Both the position numbers and the translations under genes were made by a program. Source: Omnitrophica WOR_2 bacterium RIFCSPLOWO2_01_FULL_41_12 (GTDB lineage: Bacteria; Omnitrophota; Gorgyraeia; Gygaellales; Profunditerraquicolaceae). From it: DNA of 8,128 nt. Numbering within the stretch: the first letter of the stretch is position 1; each line of letters starts with the position of its first letter. Below are positions 1-5,835 of this stretch, piece after piece. The stretch spans positions 19,498 through 27,625 of the forward strand of contig MHGW01000025.1 of NCBI GenBank assembly GCA_001805765.1, in the 5' to 3' direction. The notes beneath the pieces are model-generated. The model worked only from the letters and a program-made list of their open reading frames with translations. It ran no database searches and was not told where the DNA came from.

Positions 1-648
1 AGTCAGCGCAGTAGAGATAGTTTCCAAATCGCGCATCTCTCCTACCACTATAACATTGGGGTCCTGCCTTAATGCGTGCCTTAATGCCTCGGCAAACGAA
101 CGCGTATCACAATAAACCTCCCGCTGTTTCACAATGCTCTTTTTATTGGTGTGGATAAATTCAATGGGGTCTTCAATGCACATCACCAGGCATTCTCTTT
201 CGCTATTAATCAGGTCGATCATTGCGGCTAAGGTGGTAGTCTTTCCCATTCCGGTTGGGCCGGTAACTAAAACTAATCCGTTGGGTTTACGCGCCAAATC
301 TTTAACAATGGCCGGTAAACCTAAATCTTCAAAACCGGGTATGGCTAAAGGCACGCGCCGAAAGGCTGCCTCAACCGAGCCTTTTTGCAGATGAATATTG
401 ACCCTGAACCGGTCTAAACCCGGCAGGGCCAAGGAAAAATCTAATTCCAAGTCCCGCTCAAACATCTCCTTTTGGGGATTAGTCAGGACACCATAAATCA
501 TCTTTTTTAAAGTGTCTTTGTTCAAGGTAGAAAGGTTTGTGCGCATTAATTTTCCGTCCACGCGTAATATCGGCGGTTCATTATCCGTAATGTGTAAATC
601 AGATGCCCTCTTCTCGATACATAATAAAAGCAGTTCTCTAATCTCCAT
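1..648 (-). CDS. pilT: PilT-like type IV pilus retraction ATPase, 3' end outside window
   Basis: The first 216 residues of a PilT/GspE-family ATPase are present; the gene continues past the left edge. PilT hexamers at the inner-membrane base of the type IV pilus hydrolyse ATP to retract the fibre, giving twitching motility and DNA uptake. Seen here: an N-terminal domain opening with KRASDLHI (residues 13-20) and LRVDGKL (28-34), as is usual in PilT; RRVPLAIPGFEDLGLP (98-112); Walker A GPTGMGKTT (130-138, Lys136); the Asp-box IEDPIEF (158-164); and a Walker B stretch VIVVGEMRD (199-207, Glu204). The His box would lie beyond the window. The short N-terminal region and these motifs favour PilT over the longer PilB extension ATPases, although PilU-like paralogues cannot be excluded. 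The start is ATG at 646-648 with AAGGAG six bases upstream. The Walker A Ser-Gly-Lys-Ser of most relatives reads Met-Gly-Lys-Thr, a tolerated change. It is separated from leuC by a structured 177-base gap, so it may have its own control. Confidence 0.93.
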   Translation of the reverse strand, partial: MEIRELLLLCIEKRASDLHITDNEPPILRVDGKLMRTNLSTLNKDTLKKMIYGVLTNPQKEMFERDLELDFSLALPGLDRFRVNIHLQKGSVEAAFRRVPLAIPGFEDLGLPAIVKDLARKPNGLVLVTGPTGMGKTTTLAAMIDLINSERECLVMCIEDPIEFIHTNKKSIVKQREVYCDTRSFAEALRHALRQDPNVIVVGEMRDLETISTALT

Positions 649-654
649 TTATTT

Positions 655-660
655 CTCCTT
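655..660 (-). promoter_or_regulatory. Shine-Dalgarno of pilT
   Basis: On the minus strand AAGGAG lies six bases before the pilT ATG, which fixes that start. Its first bases are also the outer edge of the first palindromic repeat unit, so the ribosome site directly abuts a small TTCAT/ATGAA hairpin (659-672). Confidence 0.75.
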
Positions 661-699
661 CATAGTAATGAACACCGGCCTATCCGATAAGGCCGGGTG
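658..699. repeat. Palindromic repeat unit 1 (short form, 42 bp)
   Basis: The unit begins with a 21-base segment (658-678) that recurs exactly at 700-720, and ends in CCGGGTG (693-699). Its 14-base core is CCTATCCGATAAGG. CACCGGCCT (673-681) pairs with AGGCCGGGTG (690-699), leaving one bulged G. TGAA (669-672) with TTCA (701-704) extends the stem into the next unit past a bulged C. The leading segment also contains a small perfect hairpin, TTCAT-AGTA-ATGAA (659-672). The design, a short GC-rich imperfect palindrome in an intergenic gap, resembles REP/MITE-like dispersed repeats; a regulatory leader structure for pilT is the alternative. Confidence 0.7.
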
Positions 700-787
700 C
701 TTCATAGTAATGAACACCGGTCCATCCCGCCGCAGAAGGCGGCGTACCCACCATTCCGATATGGTGGGGTGGGTATAGGACCGGGTG
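700..787. repeat. Palindromic repeat unit 2 (expanded form, 88 bp)
   Basis: This starts with the same 21 bases as unit 1 and ends in the same CCGGGTG (781-787), but its core (721-780) is 46 bases longer. The outer stem is TGAACACCGGTCC (711-723) with GGACCGGGTGTTTCA (778-792), bulged at the same two places as unit 1. The core holds two further hairpins: CCGCC-GCAGAA-GGCGG (727-742) and CCCACCAT-TCCGAT-ATGGTGGG (747-768). An alternative pairing of TACCCACC (745-752) with GGTGGGTA (768-775) is also perfect. The heptamer TCCGATA is common to both cores (683-689 and 755-761). The simplest reading is a tandem pair in which one copy carries a nested insertion or expansion. Confidence 0.7.
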
Positions 788-831
788 TTTCAATTAAATG
801 CTCTTTCGCAAGAAAAAGCATTTAATTAAAA
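788..831. repeat. Long AT-rich hairpin overlapping the leuC stop
   Basis: AATTAAATGCT (792-802) is the perfect reverse complement of AGCATTTAATT (817-827). After one mismatch four more pairs (804-807 with 812-815) close a GCAA loop on the plus strand. Outward, a G-U wobble on the minus-strand RNA and three more A-T pairs extend it to 788-831. The leuC stop codon (826-828) is inside one arm. It could end or protect the leuC transcript, but no T-run follows on the minus strand, so it is not a textbook intrinsic terminator. Bases 788-792 are also needed by the outer stem of repeat unit 2, so the two folds compete. Confidence 0.65.
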
Positions 832-2079
832 ATACTCCCTGGGATCAGCAATGCGGCCTTTAATTGCTGAGGCGGCCACAGTTGCCGGCGAAGCCAGATA
901 AATAAAGGCATTGGGGTTACCCATCCTGCCTTTAAAATTCCTATTAGCGCTGGATATGACTACTTCGTTGTCCGCAGGGACACCGCAGTGCGTGCCCACG
1001 CAGGGCCCGCAACCGGGCGAAATCACTGCTGCGCCCGCCCGAACTAAAATATCTATAATGCCTAACTTTAAACTCTCCAGAAATATTGGTTTGGATGCAG
1101 GGGCAACAATAAATTTTACCCCCGAAGCGACCTTTCTGAATTTCAAAATTCCTGCGGCAACCTTTAAATCCTCCAATCTTCCATTAGTGCAGGTGCCTAA
1201 GAAGGCTTGATTAATTTTGACGCCCTTTAAATCTTCTACGCCCGCCACATTATCTACGCTATGCGGCCGGGAAACCTGAGGCGTAAGTTTTGAGATATCG
1301 TATTTTATGATTTTTTCATAGCGCGCATCCCGGTCAGCGCTTACTGGCCTAATTTTTTTATTTTTGCTAACTTTTGACCTCAACCACTGCACTACTTTTT
1401 CATCCTGCGGCATAAAACCTGCCTTTGCGCCCATCTCTACCACCATATTGCAAATGGTAAAACGTCCGTCCATACCTAACTTATCAATTACTTGGCCTTG
1501 GAACTCAATGGCCTTATAGGTGGCGCCATCTGCTTTTATTGTTTTAATGATGTAAAGAATAATGTCTTTGGCAGAAACGCCTTTGGGTATCAAGCCCGTA
1601 ACTACTATTTTAAACGTTTCCGGGACTTTAAGCCAGTTTTTTCCTGTAGCCAAAGTAATCGCCAAATCCGTAGAACCCACGCCGGTAGCAAAAGCCCCCA
1701 GCGCTCCATAAGTACAGGTATGCGAATCTGCGCCTAAAACTAAATCTCCGGGCAATATCTGTCCGGATTCAGGCAGAACCTGATGGCAGATGCCGCAGCC
1801 AATATCATAAAGCCGGCTATTGAATTCTGTACTGAAATCGCGCATTTTTTTATGCACCCTGGAAACCCCTTCATTCGGCGACGGCGCATTATGGTCTATG
1901 ACCATACAAAAATTTGTCTTAAGTGACTTGGCTTTTAAGTCTTTTATTCTATCAATAATAATAGAGGAAGTTCCGTCCTGGCCAAAGGCAAAATCTACCT
2001 TACATACGGCAAAATCGCCGGCCGTAAGATCTTTTCCGCTGTGAATACCTAAGATCTTTTCCGCTATTGTTTTAGCCAT
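826..2079 (-). CDS. leuC: 3-isopropylmalate dehydratase / homoaconitase-type large subunit
   Basis: This is an aconitase-superfamily large subunit that binds a [4Fe-4S] cluster and, with a separate small subunit, isomerises isopropylmalate (leucine synthesis) or homocitrate-type substrates in the cytoplasm. Seen here: VIDHNAPSPNEG (60-71), GADSHTCTYGALGAFATG (116-133), cluster ligands Cys297 in GTCTNGR and Cys357/Cys360 in GCGPC, and the C-terminal NRNFKGRMG (379-387) followed by YLASPATVAASAIKGRI (394-410). At 417 residues it matches the short LeuC/HacA class of archaea and many bacteria rather than the roughly 470-residue enterobacterial LeuC. It is complete. The start is ATG at 2077-2079, overlapping the aminotransferase end by 16 bases, with AGGA seven bases upstream (2087-2090). 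No leuD-like small subunit follows; the next gene is pilT. In this family substrate choice depends largely on the small subunit, so LeuC versus HacA function is unresolved; leucine synthesis is the default inference. Confidence 0.9.
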   Translation of the reverse strand: MAKTIAEKILGIHSGKDLTAGDFAVCKVDFAFGQDGTSSIIIDRIKDLKAKSLKTNFCMVIDHNAPSPNEGVSRVHKKMRDFSTEFNSRLYDIGCGICHQVLPESGQILPGDLVLGADSHTCTYGALGAFATGVGSTDLAITLATGKNWLKVPETFKIVVTGLIPKGVSAKDIILYIIKTIKADGATYKAIEFQGQVIDKLGMDGRFTICNMVVEMGAKAGFMPQDEKVVQWLRSKVSKNKKIRPVSADRDARYEKIIKYDISKLTPQVSRPHSVDNVAGVEDLKGVKINQAFLGTCTNGRLEDLKVAAGILKFRKVASGVKFIVAPASKPIFLESLKLGIIDILVRAGAAVISPGCGPCVGTHCGVPADNEVVISSANRNFKGRMGNPNAFIYLASPATVAASAIKGRIADPREYF

Positions 2080-3236
2080 TCCTCAATCCTATCCATTCCT
2101 TTTTCTATTTCTTCTATGCTTGCGGCAAAACTTATACGTATATAGTCATCCCTGCCAAAGCCTTCTCCCGGAATAACTGCTACCTGCGCTTCTTCCAGCA
2201 GGCGCTGGCTAAAAGTTTGCGCCTCTAATTTTGTTTTAGAGATATCGCAAAAAATATAAAATGCGCCTTGGGCAGGAACAAAACTTATTTTTTTCAGTTG
2301 AGCTAACCTGCTTACCAGGTAATCTCTTCTTTTTTGAAATTCCCCGCAGATAAATCTCACAAAATCATCCGTTGATTTTAAGGCGGCTAATGCTGCCTTT
2401 TGAGCGATAGATACAGGATTAGAGGTAGAATGGTCTTGTAATTTAGATACTGCCTCCACTATATCACTGGGGCCGGCAAGATAACCAATGCGCCATCCGG
2501 TCATAGAGAAACTTTTGGATAAACCATTAATCGTAATGGTTAATTTATATATCTCTGGATTTAGGGAAGCAATAGATATATGTTTCAGGTTATCATAGAT
2601 CAGCTTTTCATATATCTCATCTGAAATTACAAAAATTCTTTTGGCTACGCAAACCTTAGCTATTTCTTGCAGTTCATCCTCGTTATATACGCATCCGGTA
2701 GGATTAGCCGGGCTATTTAAGATCAATATTTTTGTCTGAGCAGTAATGCGCTTTTCTAAATCCTTTGCTGTGATTTTGAAATTGTTTTCCGGAGAGGTTT
2801 TGATAAAAACAGGTTTACCATCGCAGAGATTGACCATTTCCGGGTAACTTACCCAGTACGGAGACGGTATTAAAACCTCATCTGCCTTGTTTACTAAAAC
2901 CATCAGGGTATTGAATATACTGTGCTTTGCCCCGCAGGAAACCGCTATTTGCTCTGGGGCATAGATTAAGGAATTATCCCTTCTGAATTTTTCACAGATA
3001 CATTGTTTTAATTCCGGTATGCCGGTGGTGGGGGTATATTTGGTAAATCCGGATTTAATCGCTTCTATTGCCGCTTCCTTGATAAAATCCGGGGTGTCAA
3101 AATCAGGTTCGCCGGCAGCCAGGTTTACGATATCTTTACCTTCGGATTTTAATTTTTTGGCTTTTGTGGTTAAAGCGAGGGTTGGGGAGGGATTGATCTT
3201 CTTCAGGCGTTCAGCCAGCCTTATATCTATGCGCAT
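2064..3236 (-). CDS. aspC: Class I pyridoxal-phosphate aminotransferase, aspartate aminotransferase-like
   Basis: A fold-type I PLP enzyme that moves amino groups between an amino acid, probably aspartate, and 2-oxoglutarate. The 390 residues are full length for the Ib aspartate aminotransferase group. Seen: LAAGEPDFDTPDFI (39-52) for substrate binding, YTPTTGIPEL (67-76), PYWVSYPEM (126-134), NSPANPTG (174-181, Asn178), the PLP-ring aspartate in ISDEIYE (204-210, Asp206), the Schiff-base lysine in GLSKSFSMTGWRIGYLAG (238-255, Lys241) and the carboxylate-binding arginine in YIRISFA (365-371, Arg367). The start is ATG at 3234-3236; only a weak GGGA lies ten bases upstream. It begins 20 bases after rplQ and its stop lies inside leuC, so it is probably on the ribosomal transcript and coupled to leuC. 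Relatives of this group also act on aromatic amino acids, alanine or prephenate, so exact specificity is inferred. Confidence 0.9.
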   Translation of the reverse strand: MRIDIRLAERLKKINPSPTLALTTKAKKLKSEGKDIVNLAAGEPDFDTPDFIKEAAIEAIKSGFTKYTPTTGIPELKQCICEKFRRDNSLIYAPEQIAVSCGAKHSIFNTLMVLVNKADEVLIPSPYWVSYPEMVNLCDGKPVFIKTSPENNFKITAKDLEKRITAQTKILILNSPANPTGCVYNEDELQEIAKVCVAKRIFVISDEIYEKLIYDNLKHISIASLNPEIYKLTITINGLSKSFSMTGWRIGYLAGPSDIVEAVSKLQDHSTSNPVSIAQKAALAALKSTDDFVRFICGEFQKRRDYLVSRLAQLKKISFVPAQGAFYIFCDISKTKLEAQTFSQRLLEEAQVAVIPGEGFGRDDYIRISFAASIEEIEKGMDRIEEWLKQ

Positions 3237-3256
3237 AGCCGTTAAATCCCGTTTGT

Positions 3257-3784
3257 TTATAGAGAATCGCGTTCTTTTTTAAATATTTTTCTTAAACCTC
3301 CAAAAAACTTCTTTGATGGTTTTTGAGCAACGGGTGGCTTTTCAGGTAGTTCCGGACTAACCTGCGGTTTCTTTTCTTCTACAGGCTTAACCTCTTTTTC
3401 CTTTTTGGGCTTCTTTTTCTCTGTTTTCTTAATTACGGTAAGTTCTAACAGCGCCATTTGCGCATTATCTCCGCGCCGTGCCCTTAAATTAAGAATTCGG
3501 GTAAACCCCCCGAGATTTTCCTTAAAGCGCGGGGCAATATCATTAAAAAGCAAACTTACCAAGCGATGGTTGCCTAATATCTTGTAGGCCTGCCTTCTTG
3601 CGCTCAAATTATTATCTTTGGCTAAAGAAATCAGCCTGTCTATCCATGGTTTTACCGCCCTTGCCTTTATCTTGGTGGTTTTGATACGCTGATAAATAAG
3701 CAGGCTTTTAACTAAGCTAATCAGGGTTGCTTTTCGCCAGCTGGTAAAACGGTTAAGTTGATATCTTGATTTTGCGTGCCGCAT
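3257..3784 (-). CDS. rplQ: 50S ribosomal protein L17 with long charged C-terminal tail
   Basis: L17 sits on the large subunit near the exit-tunnel side. The N-terminus MRHAKSRYQLNRFTSWRKA, the IKTTKIKARAVKPWIDRLI stretch (34-52) and the closing RILNLRARRGDNAQMALLELT (96-116) are typical. The core ends near residue 118, close to the usual family length of about 115-130. Residues 119-175 form an extra tail: Lys/Glu/Pro-rich (KKTEKKKPKKEKEVKP and on), ending in a cationic segment with aromatic residues, KKFFGGLRKIFKKE (158-171). The tail is in frame, uninterrupted and ends at TAA 3257-3259, so it is not a read-through artefact of a visible frameshift. The ATG (3782-3784) is one base after the rpoA stop, with no clear Shine-Dalgarno, so translation is probably coupled to rpoA. 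Confidence 0.95.
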   Translation of the reverse strand: MRHAKSRYQLNRFTSWRKATLISLVKSLLIYQRIKTTKIKARAVKPWIDRLISLAKDNNLSARRQAYKILGNHRLVSLLFNDIAPRFKENLGGFTRILNLRARRGDNAQMALLELTVIKKTEKKKPKKEKEVKPVEEKKPQVSPELPEKPPVAQKPSKKFFGGLRKIFKKERDSL

Positions 3785-3785
3785 C

Positions 3786-4775
3786 TTAGGCTTTCTTTAA
3801 TTTTTTGGGGTCTACCGGCATGCCTAGGGTCAGGCCCATCCCGGCAAGAAGTTGTTTGATTTCAGTCAAAGATTTTTTACCAAAGTTCTTAAATGCGAGC
3901 ATCTCGTTTTCGTTTTTCTTGACTAAATCGGCGATAATTTTAATGTTTGCCTCTCTGAGGCAGTTGGAGCTGCGCACGGATAATTCCAGTTCCGATATGG
4001 GCAACCTCAATTTTTCATACAAGACTACTTCTTCCTTAGTCATTTCGGGTTCTTCTTCAATTTCTTCGGGTAATTGCCCAAAATTAACAAATATATCCAG
4101 GTGCCTTTGCAGGATATTAGAAGCGTATAAAAGCGCATCTTTCGGGCTAATCGCGCCGTTTGTCCAGATCTCTAATGTCAGTTTATCGTAATCCGTCCTT
4201 TGGCCGACGCGGGTATTCTCCACGTTAAAATTTACTTTTTTCACCGGGGTAAATATAGAATCAATGGAAATTACTCCCAATGCCTGGTCCTCTTTTTTAT
4301 TTAATTCCGAAGGAACATAACCTCTGCCCCGGGCTACCTCCATCTCTAAGTAAAACTTTGTATCTTTAGTCAGGGTTGCGATATGCAAATCCGGGTTGAT
4401 GATTTCAATAGTTTCGTCGGTTTTAATATCCTTGGCTTGTACCTCGCCCTTAGAATCTTCTTTGATAGATATAGTCTTGGGGATTTTGGAATGGGAATTC
4501 AAAACCAGATTTTTTATATTGAGTATTATTTCCGGAACATCCTCAAAGACTCCGGGAAGGGTAGAAAATTCATGTTGTGTCCCTTGAATTTTTACCGAAG
4601 TTACCGCGCTTCCTTCTATGGAAGAAAGCAGGACCCGGCGCAGGCTATTGCCTAAAGTTATACCATAGCCTTTTTCAAAAGGAGCGGCAAAGAATTTGCC
4701 GTAAGTATCGGTGTAAGTGGTTTCTTCGCATTCTAATCTTTTTGGTAGCTGAAAATCCCTCCATTTTATACCCAT
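3786..4775 (-). CDS. rpoA: DNA-directed RNA polymerase subunit alpha
   Basis: The alpha subunit dimerises to scaffold assembly of beta and beta', and its C-terminal domain contacts UP-element DNA and activators. The 329 residues match the usual length. The N-terminal domain shows FEKGYGITLGNSLRRVLLSS (33-52), the assembly signature, and ARGRGYVPSE (148-157). A Glu-rich linker (235-249) leads to the C-terminal domain with LSVRSSNCLREANI (265-278) and NFGKKSLTEIK (297-307). By comparison with E. coli alpha the DNA-contact residues are kept with an offset of three: Arg268, Asn271, Cys272, Gly299, Lys301, Ser302, Glu305. The start is ATG at 4773-4775 with a near-perfect AAGGAGG just upstream. It lies 24 bases after rpsD and one base before rplQ, in the classic alpha-operon position. 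Confidence 0.98.
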   Translation of the reverse strand: MGIKWRDFQLPKRLECEETTYTDTYGKFFAAPFEKGYGITLGNSLRRVLLSSIEGSAVTSVKIQGTQHEFSTLPGVFEDVPEIILNIKNLVLNSHSKIPKTISIKEDSKGEVQAKDIKTDETIEIINPDLHIATLTKDTKFYLEMEVARGRGYVPSELNKKEDQALGVISIDSIFTPVKKVNFNVENTRVGQRTDYDKLTLEIWTNGAISPKDALLYASNILQRHLDIFVNFGQLPEEIEEEPEMTKEEVVLYEKLRLPISELELSVRSSNCLREANIKIIADLVKKNENEMLAFKNFGKKSLTEIKQLLAGMGLTLGMPVDPKKLKKA

Positions 4776-4779
4776 CTTA

Positions 4780-4786
4780 CCTCCTT
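4780..4786 (-). promoter_or_regulatory. Strong Shine-Dalgarno of rpoA
   Basis: AAGGAGG on the minus strand, four bases before the rpoA ATG and preceded by a run of eight T (4787-4794). It is the strongest ribosome site in the window, in keeping with high and independent translation of rpoA. No convincing hairpin directly precedes the T run. Confidence 0.75.
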
Positions 4787-4799
4787 AAAAAAAATCTAA

Positions 4800-5426
4800 T
4801 TATTTGGAATATAATTCCACTATTAACTGTTCCTGAATTACAACTGGGATATCATCTTTTTCCGGCAGCCTTAAGACTTTTGCTTTTAATGCTGTGAGGT
4901 CAAACTCAAGCCAGGATGGAACCGTCCTGTCCTTGGCCTGTTCTAAATTTTCCCTCAGTTTCTTTAAAGGTTGCTCCTTGGCCTTAATTTCTATTACGTC
5001 CTCCTTATTTACCAGGAAAGAAGGAATGTTTACTATTCTAGAATTTACAGAGATAAATTTGTGCCGCACTATCTGCCTGGCCTGTGGCCGGGAGAGGCCG
5101 ATGCCTAACTTGAATATTGTATTATCCAGCCTCCTCTCTAATAACTGCAAGAGCACCTTTCCGGTGACGCCTTTTGATTTTGAGGCGATCATAAAATAGC
5201 GGCGAAATTGTTTCTCTAAAACCCCGTATATCCTTTTTACCTTTTGTTTTTCCCTTAATTGTACGCCGTAATTGGAGAGTTTCTGCCGGGATAACCCATG
5301 CTGTCCGGGCGCATTTGTCCTTTTGGCAAGAGTACATTTTTCAGATACGCACTTTGTGCCTTTCAAGAATAATTTCTCTCCTTCGCGCCGGCATAATCTG
5401 CAAACTGCATCAATATATCTGGCCAT
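4800..5426 (-). CDS. rpsD: 30S ribosomal protein S4, zinc-binding form
   Basis: S4 is a primary 16S rRNA binder that nucleates assembly of the 30S body and contributes to decoding accuracy. At 208 residues it is full length. Four cysteines in the N-terminal region, C9-x2-C12-x13-C26-x4-C31, match the zinc-binding form of S4 known from Thermus. NAPGQHG (38-44) and the S4 RNA-binding domain from LERRLDNTIFKLG through ARQIVRHKFISVN (about residues 96-128) follow. The C-terminus ends VIQEQLIVELYSK, the usual S4 ending. The start is ATG at 5424-5426; its AAGGAGAG ribosome site (5436-5443) overlaps the last codons of rpsK, whose stop is four bases before this start. S4 is the autogenous repressor of alpha operons in enterobacteria, but no leader pseudoknot can be seen here. 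Confidence 0.97.
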   Translation of the reverse strand: MARYIDAVCRLCRREGEKLFLKGTKCVSEKCTLAKRTNAPGQHGLSRQKLSNYGVQLREKQKVKRIYGVLEKQFRRYFMIASKSKGVTGKVLLQLLERRLDNTIFKLGIGLSRPQARQIVRHKFISVNSRIVNIPSFLVNKEDVIEIKAKEQPLKKLRENLEQAKDRTVPSWLEFDLTALKAKVLRLPEKDDIPVVIQEQLIVELYSK

Positions 5427-5430
5427 CTAC

Positions 5431-5820
5431 TTAAACTCTCCTTTTCTTTTTCGCTCGGCAGCCATTGTGCGGCATAGGAGTAACATCCCTGATAGAGGTG
5501 ACCGTCAGGCCTGCTGCCTGTAATGCCCGGATGGCTGATTCCCGGCCAAACCCCGGCCCTTTTACATAAACCTCTATTTCCTTGATCCCGATTTCTTTGG
5601 CCTTTCTTGCGGCATCCGTAGCAGCGATCTGGGCAGCAAAGGGCGTAGATCTTTTTGAACCGCTGTATCCCACAATACCCGGGGCAGACCAAACTAAACA
5701 ATTACCCTGTTTATCGGTAATGGTAATGATGGTATTGTTAAAACTTGCCTGGATGTGCGCTATCCCGGCAGTTATGCCTTTGGCTATTTTTTTCTTTTTT
5801 GCTTTATCTTTTGTCGCCAT
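5431..5820 (-). CDS. rpsK: 30S ribosomal protein S11
   Basis: S11 lies in the 30S platform and contacts 16S rRNA near the E-site mRNA path. The 129-residue protein has the basic N-terminus, GIAHIQASFNNTIITITD (19-36), GSKRSTPFAAQIAATDAA (54-71), KGPGFGRESAIRAL (87-100) and the ending RDVTPMPHNGCRAKKKRRV. Asn119 before Gly is the site that is converted to isoaspartate in E. coli S11. The start is ATG at 5818-5820 behind a GAGAGGGAG purine stretch. It follows rpsM by 15 bases, and its last codons carry the rpsD ribosome site. Confidence 0.97.
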   Translation of the reverse strand: MATKDKAKKKKIAKGITAGIAHIQASFNNTIITITDKQGNCLVWSAPGIVGYSGSKRSTPFAAQIAATDAARKAKEIGIKEIEVYVKGPGFGRESAIRALQAAGLTVTSIRDVTPMPHNGCRAKKKRRV

Positions 5821-5835
5821 TGTCTCCCTCTCTAT

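Noticed and set aside
658..720. Two identical 21-base repeats 42 bases apart, as a possible CRISPR array
   Set aside because: There are only two copies, the intervening sequence forms part of the same palindrome, and no cas gene is near; the pattern fits tandem palindromic units.
512..778. Plus-strand open frame of 88 codons across the repeats
   Set aside because: It lies antisense to the start of pilT, ends in low-complexity arginine codons from the repeat, has no family resemblance and no clear ribosome site.
649..825. Sigma-70-type promoter for pilT
   Set aside because: TTGAAA (788-793) looks like a -35 box, but the nearest TATA-like hexamer is only ten bases on; no properly spaced pair was found.
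3257..3784. Frameshift or fusion explaining the long L17
   Set aside because: The tail is continuous in frame, low-complexity and ends in a normal stop just before the aminotransferase; no second known domain or broken gene is visible.
4787..4819. Possible intrinsic terminator between rpsD and rpoA: hairpin 4805-4819 followed by a T8 run
   Set aside because: The stem is only six mostly A-T pairs and the T run starts ten bases later, next to the rpoA ribosome site; termination here is not convincing.
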